16,712 bases of DNA from positions 1 through 16,712 of the forward strand of contig JAEZXP010000257.1 in the NCBI GenBank assembly GCA_023419655.1, in the 5' to 3' direction. A program made the position numbers and the translations under genes. The stretch's first letter is position 1. Every line of letters starts with the position of its first letter. Below the pieces are notes generated by a model, which saw nothing but the letters and a program-made list of their open reading frames with translations, made no database searches and was not told where the DNA came from. Shown here one piece after another: positions 1-7,999 of this stretch. The stretch comes from Bacillota bacterium. GTDB taxonomy: Bacteria; Bacillota; Clostridia; Lachnospirales; Lachnospiraceae.

Positions 1-728
1 AGCAGGCACAGTCGCTTCAATTGGAATTAGGCTGTCCGATAAGTAAGGCGATTATTACGCCGAATGGTATTAACACGGAGAACTTCAAGAACATTCCCAA
101 AAAGGATAAGGACGACCCTTATATTCATGTCGGGGCAATTCTGAGGGTAACCCCCATCAAGGATGTAAAGACGATGATTACGGCATTCTATTATGCCCAT
201 AAGAAGGAGCCGAGGCTAAAGCTGTGGATAATGGGACCGATTGATGAGGACCCGCAGTATGCGGATGAATGCTTTGGTCTGGTAAAAACCTTGAACGCCG
301 AAAACATTGAATTTACAGGACGAATCAACACCATGGATTACATCGGCAGGATGGATATGACGATTTTAACCAGCATCAGTGAAGGACAGCCCCTTACAAT
401 ACTGGAGGGATTCGCAGCTAAAAAGCCGTGTATAGCTACCAATGTAGGGAATTGCTACGGCTTGATTCACGGTGAAAATGACCCCTTTGGGGCCGCGGGA
501 ATCGTCGTATCGGTGATGAATATATCGGAGATTTCCGGTGCGATTTTGAAGCTGGCAGGAGACCCAAAGCTTATCCGGCAGATGGGAGAGAACGGATACA
601 GGCGGCTTATGTACAAATATAAAAATGAATATATGGTTGATACGTACAGGAAGATTTATATGACCCTGGCAGAAATGAGTAAGGCAGCCTACACAGAAGA
701 GCTGCTTTCGATAGCAAATAACCGGTAG
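1..728 (+). CDS. pelF: PelF-type GT4 glycosyltransferase, C-terminal part (5' end outside window)
   Basis: Cytosolic GT-B glycosyltransferase of family GT4, PelF branch; in characterised Pel systems PelF is the UDP-sugar-dependent transferase that makes the polymer. The frame is open to the left edge, so the gene starts upstream; about 242 codons are visible, which is the C-terminal Rossmann domain of a protein usually near 470-500 residues. Visible PelF/GT4 marks are the IxPNGI entry to the nucleotide-binding domain, the VTPIKDVKT stretch (PelF has VxPIKDIKT), the WIMGPxDEDPxYADEC block, and the EX7E motif SEGQPLTILE (Glu at codon 381-383). The ATDVG-like turn appears here as ATNVGNC, followed by GAAGIVV. 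The stop is 14 bp before the PelG gene, and the PelF-PelG order matches known pel clusters. Family assignment is strong; the exact sugar cannot be read. Confidence 0.9.
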   Translation, partial: QAQSLQLELGCPISKAIITPNGINTENFKNIPKKDKDDPYIHVGAILRVTPIKDVKTMITAFYYAHKKEPRLKLWIMGPIDEDPQYADECFGLVKTLNAENIEFTGRINTMDYIGRMDMTILTSISEGQPLTILEGFAAKKPCIATNVGNCYGLIHGENDPFGAAGIVVSVMNISEISGAILKLAGDPKLIRQMGENGYRRLMYKYKNEYMVDTYRKIYMTLAEMSKAAYTEELLSIANNR

Positions 729-742
729 AAGGAGAACCAGAC

Positions 743-2212
743 ATGGCAGGCATTGGTGTACAACTGAACAAGATATTTGATAAGCATACGATAACCTCGT
801 CAATCTACGGCATCGGCTTTAGCTTTGCCCATACAATAGCACCGGTGCTGGTCGTTATCGGGTGTTTGTTTGCCATGTTTAAGGTGCTTCGATTTGATAC
901 GGTAGGATACATCGACAGGGAGACCTTTTCCTGTACCATATTGTATATTTTTATCTTTGGTTTGCTGACCTCGTCGCCATTTAATTCGGTTTTATCAAAG
1001 TTTCAAACAGACCGGATTTATGAGCAAAGATATGAGGATATCAGACCGTGTATCTATGTGGGATTAATTACGAATCTTACGTTTTCATCAATTGCAGCAA
1101 TTCCGTTTTGTATCTATGCGATTGTTGTGGGGGGCATTGAGGTATATTATGTATTTACAGGATACATGGGGTACCTGGGCTTTACACTGACCTTATCGAC
1201 CATGATTTATAATTCTATTCTGAAACAGTATCGAAAGATATTCTTATATTTTACCTACTCCATGATTGCGTCATTTTTACTGTCTTTGCTGTTTCACTTT
1301 ATAGCAGGATTTTCCATTACCTACAGCATGCTTTTGGCACTAACCATAGGCTTTATGCTGATCGCTGCGCTGGAATTATCCAATGTGTTAAGGTATTTTA
1401 CGGCGAACAGCCGCAGATACAGAGATGTTCTTGGCTATTACCGGAGATACTGGAAGCTTATTGTATCGAATTTCTTATACACACTAGGATTGTTTGCCCA
1501 TAATTTTGTTTTTTGGACACAGCCGTGGAAGCTGGTTGTAAGAAATACCTTTGTATGTAATCCGTCCTATGACATGGCCTCCTGTCTTGCGATGTTTACG
1601 AATATTTCAGCCAGTGTATTTTTTATATCCAGGGTTGAGATGCATTTTCATGACAGGTACAAGAACTATATCGAAGCGGTTATCGGCGGCAAATTGGATA
1701 CGATTGAGAAAAATAAGCGCAGAATGTTCCAGGGCCTTTCCTCACAGCTTCTCACACTGGCACATCTGCAGTTTATCGTATCGGTAATTGTTTATTTTAT
1801 TGCGGTTATTATCTTACCGGTTGTTGGATTTTCAGGCTTAATCATGGATATCTATCCGCAGATGGCCGTGGGATACTTCATATCCTTTTTGATGTATTCG
1901 GAATTGCTATTCCTGTATTATTACGATGACCTGACGGGTGCGCTTATCAATGGCGTGATTTTTGCAGTAGTTTCCATCGCCGGTTCGGTCATGGCGGCAG
2001 GGTTAAGCTCCATATGGTTTGGTGCGGGCTTTACGGCAGCGGCATTTCTGGCTTTCAGTTTCTCATATTTCCGGCTCCGCTGGATTGAGAAAAATATCGA
2101 TACGCATATTTTCTGCAAAGGTACAATTATCCGGCAGGTGAACGAAGAGATGCCAAGGCCGGATATCTATAATAAGACAAATCTTTTACAAGCTGCGGCT
2201 AAGAAAAGTTAA
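743..2212 (+). CDS. pelG: PelG-type polysaccharide transporter (MOP superfamily membrane protein)
   Basis: 489-residue polytopic membrane protein, about 12 hydrophobic segments, matching the PelG family in its MAGIG start, its length (family about 450-500) and its position right after pelF. PelG is the inner-membrane component of Pel export and is distantly related to Wzx flippases. The N-terminus has no cleavable signal peptide; helices begin near residue 20 (GFSFAHTIAPVLVVIGCLF). A characteristic soluble stretch SNVLRYFTANSRRYRDVLGYYRRYWK lies near residues 213-237 between helix groups. The start is fixed by AAGGAG at 729-734, 8 nt before the ATG. It probably works with PelF and with PelA/D/E-type partners that, if present, would lie upstream of the window; none is visible here. 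Confidence 0.88.
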   Translation: MAGIGVQLNKIFDKHTITSSIYGIGFSFAHTIAPVLVVIGCLFAMFKVLRFDTVGYIDRETFSCTILYIFIFGLLTSSPFNSVLSKFQTDRIYEQRYEDIRPCIYVGLITNLTFSSIAAIPFCIYAIVVGGIEVYYVFTGYMGYLGFTLTLSTMIYNSILKQYRKIFLYFTYSMIASFLLSLLFHFIAGFSITYSMLLALTIGFMLIAALELSNVLRYFTANSRRYRDVLGYYRRYWKLIVSNFLYTLGLFAHNFVFWTQPWKLVVRNTFVCNPSYDMASCLAMFTNISASVFFISRVEMHFHDRYKNYIEAVIGGKLDTIEKNKRRMFQGLSSQLLTLAHLQFIVSVIVYFIAVIILPVVGFSGLIMDIYPQMAVGYFISFLMYSELLFLYYYDDLTGALINGVIFAVVSIAGSVMAAGLSSIWFGAGFTAAAFLAFSFSYFRLRWIEKNIDTHIFCKGTIIRQVNEEMPRPDIYNKTNLLQAAAKKS

Positions 2213-2230
2213 GGAAAGAGGAGGAATCAT

Positions 2231-2629
2231 ATGTCAATTGCACTGAGAATTCTGGTGTGTATATCGGGTGTTGTACTTATGTTTATTGCCAGAAAAGCCA
2301 ATATAGCAAGGAAAATGACGGAGAGGCAAAGCTTATTCTGGATTTTAGGGGGAGTCATTATTATTTTGTTTGGTATTATTCCCCGGCTGGTATTTATCGT
2401 CTCGGATTTTTTCTCCGTAGATTATCCGCCGTCCATCATCTTTGCAATTTCCATCATGCTGTTGTTCTATGGTATCTTTAGCTGTTATAAGACCAACGCA
2501 GAGCTTATCTCCAAGGTTCAGGAGCTGGCAATGCAGATTTCTCTGTTAAATGATGAGAATGCGGAGCTAAAGAATAGTATCATGAAAGAAAAGCATACAA
2601 AAGAAGAGGATTCGGATAGGAAAGAATGA
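2231..2629 (+). CDS. DUF2304 small membrane protein
   Basis: 132-residue protein of the DUF2304 type: three hydrophobic segments (about residues 3-20, 34-57 and 66-87), then a charged predicted coiled-coil tail (KVQELAMQISLLNDENAELK). DUF2304 genes are commonly found beside DPM1-like GT2 genes in cell-wall and exopolysaccharide loci, where they are thought to anchor or stabilise the transferase at the membrane. Here the matching GT2 gene is two positions downstream, with a GT4 gene between. A good AGAGGAGG ribosome site precedes the ATG, and the gap to PelG is 18 bp. The role is inferred from family context; no catalytic residues are evident. Confidence 0.8.
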   Translation: MSIALRILVCISGVVLMFIARKANIARKMTERQSLFWILGGVIIILFGIIPRLVFIVSDFFSVDYPPSIIFAISIMLLFYGIFSCYKTNAELISKVQELAMQISLLNDENAELKNSIMKEKHTKEEDSDRKE

Positions 2630-2656
2630 TTATCCGTTTTAACAATGAGGTAAGCG

Positions 2657-3883
2657 ATGAAGAAAAAACTGTTGTTTGTTATCAATACGATGGGGCGGGC
2701 CGGGGCCGAGACGGCACTTATCGAGCTTATGAGGAAGCTGGATTCCATGGGAGGATATGAAATTTCTCTTTATTCGATTATCCCCTGCGGCGAATTATTT
2801 GACAGGGTGCCGGAAAATGTCCGCATCTTGAATAAGCATATCCGTAAAAGTCCGGTGTTATCCGGTGCAGGCCGTATACGAATTGCCCGGACAGTGATGG
2901 CTTCGTTTTTTTACCGATTAACAGGCTTTCGTCTGCTGGGTTATATGGTTAAAAACATCAGGGAGCAGAAGGCAATAGGCCGCAGGCTCCAGTACGATAA
3001 GCTTCTGTGGAGGCTTCTTGCAGACGGAAAGCCCCGGGTAAAGGAAAGCTATGACTTGGCCGTATCGTATATTGAGGGGGCGGCCGCCTACTTTGTATCG
3101 GATAAGGTGGATTCGAAACATAAGGCGGCGTTTATCCATATTGACTATGAACAGGCAGGCTATACGCCTTTAATGGACCGAGACTGCTATAGCAGAATGG
3201 ACAGGATATATGTGGTGTCCGAGGCCGTTGGTGAGAAATTCTGCAAGGCATATCCGCAGTATAGGGATAAGGTAAAGCTTTTTAGGAATCTTCTTGACAG
3301 GGAGGCAATACTGGAAAAGGCGAAAGCAGGAGCAGGCTTTACCGATGCGTTTGACGGAATAAGGCTGGTGACGGTGGGTCGGCTTCATTATCAGAAGGGA
3401 TATGTTATCGCCATCGAAGCCCTGTCAAGAATTATTCGAGACGGCTACAACGTACGATGGTATATCATCGGAGAGGGCATGGAACGGGCCAATCTGGAGA
3501 CACTGATAAAGAAGTACGGCGTAGAGAAAGAATTTATCTTGATGGGAATGCAGGACAATCCGTATCCTTATGTGGCACAGGCAGATATCTATGTCCATGC
3601 AACCCGGTTTGAAGGAAAGAGTATAGCAATTGAAGAAGCGCAGATATTAGGAAAGGCGATTGCCGCATCAGACTGTACGGGAAATACGGAACAGATTGAA
3701 ACTGGATATGACGGGATTTTATTCCCGCTGAATGCAGATAATCTGGTTCGGGAGCTGGAGCGGCTCATCGACAATCCGCAGATACGAAAAGAATATGAAG
3801 AGCATGTAATGGCAAAAAAACTTGAATATCCTGAGGACCTGAATGATATGCTGACAATGCTGGAAGAACAGGGGGAAAAATAA
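2657..3883 (+). CDS. GT4 family glycosyltransferase
   Basis: 408-residue cytosolic GT-B glycosyltransferase. The N-terminus has the GT4 glycine-rich acceptor loop (INTMGRAGAETA, residues 10-20). The C-terminal domain has VTVGRLHYQKGY, the IIGEGMERANLE block, and the EX7E catalytic/nucleotide-binding motif FEGKSIAIEE with Glu319 and Glu327. These are the usual GT4 (glycosyl transferase group 1) marks and the length is typical. No membrane segment is obvious. It lies 27 bp after the DUF2304 gene and 3 bp before the next GT2 gene, so translation is probably coupled to the latter. Donor and acceptor cannot be deduced. Confidence 0.88.
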   Translation: MKKKLLFVINTMGRAGAETALIELMRKLDSMGGYEISLYSIIPCGELFDRVPENVRILNKHIRKSPVLSGAGRIRIARTVMASFFYRLTGFRLLGYMVKNIREQKAIGRRLQYDKLLWRLLADGKPRVKESYDLAVSYIEGAAAYFVSDKVDSKHKAAFIHIDYEQAGYTPLMDRDCYSRMDRIYVVSEAVGEKFCKAYPQYRDKVKLFRNLLDREAILEKAKAGAGFTDAFDGIRLVTVGRLHYQKGYVIAIEALSRIIRDGYNVRWYIIGEGMERANLETLIKKYGVEKEFILMGMQDNPYPYVAQADIYVHATRFEGKSIAIEEAQILGKAIAASDCTGNTEQIETGYDGILFPLNADNLVRELERLIDNPQIRKEYEEHVMAKKLEYPEDLNDMLTMLEEQGEK

Positions 3884-3886
3884 TAT

Positions 3887-4630
3887 ATGAATAAGGTATT
3901 GATTATCATTCCTGCATTTAATGAAGAAAAAAATCTGGACAGCTTGTTTGAAAAATTATGTACGCCAGAGATAAGAAGCTTTGCGGATATCTTAATTATT
4001 AATGATGCTTCCAGCGACCAGACGGGGGTTATAGCAGGCACGTACGACGTGCTTTTAGTAACCCATGTATTTAACCTTGGATATGGTTCTGCCCTCCAGG
4101 TAGGCTATAAATATGCAGTACGGCATAATTATGAATATGTTATCCAGATGGATGCCGACGGACAGCATAGCGTGGATAATATCGCACATCTGTATAAATG
4201 CCTTACGACACCGGATTCAGACGGAAACATACCGGATATCGTCATCGGCTCAAGGTTTGTGGAAGGCAGCCAGTCCTTTAAAATATCCTTTATAAAGAAG
4301 GTATCCTTAGCCTGGTTTTCCTGGCTGATTAAGGTGCTTACCAAAAAGGTAATCAAGGACCCGACCTCCGGGTTACAGGGCCTGAACAGAAGGGCTTTCA
4401 GTTATTATTCCGAATATGGCAATTTTGATTTTTATTATCCGGACGCCAATATGATTATTCAGATGCTTCTTTTGGGTTATAATGTTAAGGAAACCACATC
4501 AATCATGTATGAAAGAACAGCCGGTATCAGTATGCATACGGGCCTCCTCAAGCAGATTATCTATATGATGATTATGCCCCTTAGTATATGGACCATTGTA
4601 ATCCGGGTGAAAAGAGGATTACAAAAATAA
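3887..4630 (+). CDS. DPM1-like GT2 glycosyltransferase
   Basis: 247-residue GT-A transferase resembling dolichol/polyprenyl-phosphate sugar transferases of family GT2. It starts with the IIIPAFNEE motif (P9-E14), carries the metal/nucleotide motif as MDADGQH (Asp89 and Asp91), and has the DPTSGLQGLNRRA stretch that this subgroup shares. It ends with a hydrophobic segment near residues 222-240 and a basic tail, suggesting peripheral attachment to the membrane. The expected product would be a lipid-phosphate sugar; the nearby DUF2304 protein is the usual partner of this subgroup. The gene starts 3 bp after the upstream stop with a purine-rich ribosome site inside that gene's end. Substrate unknown. 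Confidence 0.85.
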   Translation: MNKVLIIIPAFNEEKNLDSLFEKLCTPEIRSFADILIINDASSDQTGVIAGTYDVLLVTHVFNLGYGSALQVGYKYAVRHNYEYVIQMDADGQHSVDNIAHLYKCLTTPDSDGNIPDIVIGSRFVEGSQSFKISFIKKVSLAWFSWLIKVLTKKVIKDPTSGLQGLNRRAFSYYSEYGNFDFYYPDANMIIQMLLLGYNVKETTSIMYERTAGISMHTGLLKQIIYMMIMPLSIWTIVIRVKRGLQK

Positions 4631-4654
4631 TGAAGGTCAGAAAGGTAATATCGT

Positions 4655-6010
4655 ATGCCTCCAAAGAAAAAGATAAAATGGATTCCTCTTCCCAGAAGTG
4701 AAAAGGCAGAAGAACTGAATAATCCTTACTGCGGCTTGTATTCGATTTTTCGTCTGTATGCAGAGAGCATAGTATGCAAGGATGAGGGCGTCAGCCTTGA
4801 GGAGCTTGCAATTGATTCCAGCCAGAGAATTTGTCTTGTCGAGATAAACCTGATTCATTTTAATGATAAGCCCTTATCGGATGATGCACTGCAAAACATT
4901 GAGCGGATATTTAAGTATTTTATAGCGCATGGAAAGCAGATGATTCTACGGTTCGTATATGACTGGGACGGCAAGGGTATCGTAAGTGAGCCGAAGGATA
5001 TAGAGGATATACTTGGACATATGGCACAGCTGGCCCCCCTTTTAAAGGGATACGAACGGCATATCTATATTATTCAGGGACTTTTTATAGGAAGCTGGGG
5101 GGAGATGCATAATTCCCGTTATCTGAATGAAAGAAATATTTCTCGTCTGGCAAGGCAGCTCTATGATTGTTCCGGAGACAGCACGCAGATTGCCCTGCGG
5201 TGTCCCAGCTACTGGAGAATGATATTTAAAACATACGACCCGTTGAATGATGAAACGGCCTTCAGTAAGTTTATGGGTGCGAGATTTTCCCTTTTTAATG
5301 ACGGGATGCTGGGCTCAGAGACGGATTTTGGAACCTATGGCAATTGCCATGCCAAAGAGGCCGTAAGCTACAGTGAGAGGTGGATAAGACAGGACGAGCT
5401 GGAATTCCAGAACAAATTATGCCGGTATGTATCCAACGGCGGAGAAGTAATCAATCATAATGAATACAATGACACAGCACCATCGATTGAGGCATTGCGA
5501 ACGATGCGGGTATCCTACCTGCACGCTGAGTACGATGAGCAGGTGCTGAACAAATGGAAAGCAAGCAAATCCGGATTGCCGGATTCTCTATGGAAGGATA
5601 AATCTGCCTTTGAATATATAGCAGCCCATCTGGGTTACCGCTTTGAGATAAAGGATGTGAAGCTGAACATCTCTTCAAAAAAAGGCAATAATATAAAGAT
5701 AAACAGTAAGATTTGCAATACGGGATTTGCTCCCTGTTATCACAGATTTGATGTAAAATTTGCCATACGAAGGCGGGCATATACGGAGCTTTTCGAGTAT
5801 GATGCGGATACGGACACCCGGTTTTGGATGCCCGGGGATACCATAGAGATAGAGGCAGAAATACCGGCGGACAGGCTGCAGGATAATAAATATATAGTAT
5901 GTGCCGGTATCTTTGACCCAAGGTCGGACAGGCATATAGAGCTTGCAAATACGTTCTCTTCGGCAGATTATAAGGGATATTACAGTATCGGCAATATCGT
6001 TGTGTATTAA
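4655..6010 (+). CDS. DUF4874/DUF4832 TIM-barrel-like protein (putative glycan-active)
   Basis: 451-residue protein. Residues about 23-160 fit DUF4874: NPYCGLYSIFRLYA, LVEINLIHFNDKPLSDDAL, MILRFVYDW, then IIQGLFIGSWGEMH with Trp148, Glu150 and His152 at the end of a predicted barrel strand. The rest fits DUF4832, with SLFNDGMLGSETDFGTY near 211-227, VINHNEYND near 265-273 and a C-terminal beta-sandwich-like part (about 345-450). The family resembles glycoside-hydrolase barrels and Glu150 is a candidate catalytic acid; this is inference, as I know of no assigned reaction. Unlike what is expected for an extracellular glycan enzyme, there is no signal peptide: the N-terminus is MPPKKKIKW, basic and hydrophilic. 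It is 24 bp after the GT2 gene. Confidence 0.78.
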   Translation: MPPKKKIKWIPLPRSEKAEELNNPYCGLYSIFRLYAESIVCKDEGVSLEELAIDSSQRICLVEINLIHFNDKPLSDDALQNIERIFKYFIAHGKQMILRFVYDWDGKGIVSEPKDIEDILGHMAQLAPLLKGYERHIYIIQGLFIGSWGEMHNSRYLNERNISRLARQLYDCSGDSTQIALRCPSYWRMIFKTYDPLNDETAFSKFMGARFSLFNDGMLGSETDFGTYGNCHAKEAVSYSERWIRQDELEFQNKLCRYVSNGGEVINHNEYNDTAPSIEALRTMRVSYLHAEYDEQVLNKWKASKSGLPDSLWKDKSAFEYIAAHLGYRFEIKDVKLNISSKKGNNIKINSKICNTGFAPCYHRFDVKFAIRRRAYTELFEYDADTDTRFWMPGDTIEIEAEIPADRLQDNKYIVCAGIFDPRSDRHIELANTFSSADYKGYYSIGNIVVY

Positions 6011-6040
6011 ATAATATTACCAGGATGGGAAGGACAGCTT

Positions 6041-7960
6041 ATGGCAGATGGGTTATTAAATGTTGTTATAATTGCAAAGAGAAATACTTCTCTGAGATTT
6101 TTGCATACGCTGGAGAGTATCAAAAGTCAGGTCTATACTCCTGTCCATATAATCGTAGTGGATGCAAATGAGCAAAACAGTATGTACAGCCTGGGGCTGC
6201 AGGAGGATTTATCCTCCTATCCGGAAGTGGAATATCTTAATCTGGGTCAAACCTTATCCACAGGGGAGATGCGAAATTACCTTCTGGATTATCTGGAAGG
6301 GGAATATATAGCGTTTCTAAACGATAATGATACCTGGGATATGATTATGGCATTGACCCAGATTGAGCATATGAAAAGTGAACCGCTGGCAGCAGGAGCC
6401 TGTGCAAACGGTGTATTAACAGATGAGAGAAAGTCCGGCAATCCGGTGGAACCTTTAATAGAGGATACGGTACATAATCCTGCAAAATGGGTTTTATATA
6501 ATCCTGTAAAGATGTCTGCTCAAATTATATACCGTACAAAAGCTGTTAAGGAAGCGGGAGGATTTGATACGCAATTTTCCTGGTTATGCGATGCGGATAT
6601 GGTGCTTCGCCTTAGCAGGAATAATAAAATTCTTCTTTCTCCGATATTCCTGTGTGAATGCCTGCTGACGTCCGCTCAAAGTAATTATGAATTGGAGCTT
6701 TATTATGATTTCAGGAATTTGAGAATAAAGCATATGGATTATTTTCTTGTCGATAAGCGGCTGACACAGGAGTTTTACGCAATGATGCGCCGTTTGGCGA
6801 GGAAGAACTATATGTGGCTGGACCTTTTCCTGTATGCAGTCATGTATTTTATTAAAGGACCGTTTCGGACCATGGGCTTTCTATTAAGAAAGCTGGGTAA
6901 TATGGTTTATTATATAATCCGGTGGATTGTAAGAGGCCTTTCTCTGATGAAAGAAAGATTACGGATTAGGATGCATACGGCCAGAATATCGGGGGGCGGT
7001 AAGGTCAGGCCGAAGGCGGCAAAGCAAAGAAAGCTGTCAAAGAAAAGAGGAGAGCTGGAGTTAAGCTTTGTGTCGGCGAAGCAATATAATGAAAAAAATT
7101 CACTTGCCTATGTATTTAACCACCGGTTAAAAAAGGTTGTGATTCCGGAGCATGTTACGGTTATTAAGAAGGGAATGTTCTATGGCTGTGACCAATTGGT
7201 TTTGGTAGAGATTCCGGATACTGTTCAGGAGATTGAGGCGCATGCATTTCAAAACTGTATGAATCTGAGGCGTGTAATCTTTCAGGATAAAGGCAGGCTT
7301 AACAGGATAGGAGAGTATGCTTTTGCAGGCTGCGGACTGCTTAAGGAGATGAATCTGCCGTCATCGGTTACACAGGTAGGAGCTTATGCATTTGCCGGTT
7401 GTTATTCATTAATAAGACTACTGTTCGGCAATAGAAATCTCTTTCCTACATCCATTCAAAAGATACCAAGATTCACTTTTGCGGGCTGCAGAAGCTTAGA
7501 GTCTGTGGAATTTGAGCCAAATAGTATTTTGGAGACAATCGAGGAGGGGGCATTTTTGGGATGCCATAATCTGCAGAGGATAATCGTAACAGGAAGGTTA
7601 AAGAGGCTGGGAGAGTATGCGTTCGCTTACTGCAACTGCCTGGAATCAATTGCACTGCTGCAGGTTGACTCCGTAAGAGTTATCGGAAAGAGTGCTTTTA
7701 TGTACTGTGAGGCTTTGCCTTATTTTCAGATGCCCAATGAGCTGGAAAGAATTCGAAGCCGTACCTTTTATGGCTGTTCCAAATTGAAATTCATTAAGAT
7801 ACCGAAAAAGGTTCTTTCAATAAACCAGTATGCATTTAGAAAATGTGCCTTACTTTCAGAGGCACTGATGCTTTCGGGAGATATCATGATTTCACCGACT
7901 GCATTTGACAGCCACACCGAATTAAAGATTCAGGAAAGTATAAATACCGATAAAAACTAA
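6041..7960 (+). CDS. GT2-like glycosyltransferase fused to BspA-type leucine-rich repeats
   Basis: 639-residue two-part protein. Residues 1-about 220 are a GT2-like GT-A domain: VVIIAKRNTS start, IIVVDANEQ, then AFLNDNDTW where most GT2 enzymes have FLDxDDxW, and FDTQFSWLCDADMVLRL equivalent to the usual acceptor-site acidic block. Residues about 256-303 hold two weakly hydrophobic, strongly basic segments that could lie along the membrane. After a Lys/Arg-rich linker, residues about 355-620 contain ten LRR_5 units recognised by a repeating aromatic-Gly/Asn-Cys turn (YAFAGC, HAFQNC, TFYGC and variants) and one degenerate last unit (TAFDSH). LRR_5 repeats usually mediate surface adhesion or protein binding. 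No signal peptide or sorting motif is seen, so the repeats may be intracellular. Both domain calls are strong; the joint function is unknown. Confidence 0.85.
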   Translation: MADGLLNVVIIAKRNTSLRFLHTLESIKSQVYTPVHIIVVDANEQNSMYSLGLQEDLSSYPEVEYLNLGQTLSTGEMRNYLLDYLEGEYIAFLNDNDTWDMIMALTQIEHMKSEPLAAGACANGVLTDERKSGNPVEPLIEDTVHNPAKWVLYNPVKMSAQIIYRTKAVKEAGGFDTQFSWLCDADMVLRLSRNNKILLSPIFLCECLLTSAQSNYELELYYDFRNLRIKHMDYFLVDKRLTQEFYAMMRRLARKNYMWLDLFLYAVMYFIKGPFRTMGFLLRKLGNMVYYIIRWIVRGLSLMKERLRIRMHTARISGGGKVRPKAAKQRKLSKKRGELELSFVSAKQYNEKNSLAYVFNHRLKKVVIPEHVTVIKKGMFYGCDQLVLVEIPDTVQEIEAHAFQNCMNLRRVIFQDKGRLNRIGEYAFAGCGLLKEMNLPSSVTQVGAYAFAGCYSLIRLLFGNRNLFPTSIQKIPRFTFAGCRSLESVEFEPNSILETIEEGAFLGCHNLQRIIVTGRLKRLGEYAFAYCNCLESIALLQVDSVRVIGKSAFMYCEALPYFQMPNELERIRSRTFYGCSKLKFIKIPKKVLSINQYAFRKCALLSEALMLSGDIMISPTAFDSHTELKIQESINTDKN

Positions 7961-7999
7961 GTCTGCCATTAAACCAAAAGAGAGGCATGTTATCTTACG

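Noticed and set aside
366..803. 145-codon open frame on the minus strand
   Set aside because: It lies antisense to the PelF gene and the PelG start, which have clear family motifs, and its protein has no recognisable domain.
5451..5948. 165-codon open frame on the minus strand
   Set aside because: It is antisense to the DUF4874/DUF4832 gene, and its Cys/Tyr/Pro-rich composition is typical of a shadow frame.
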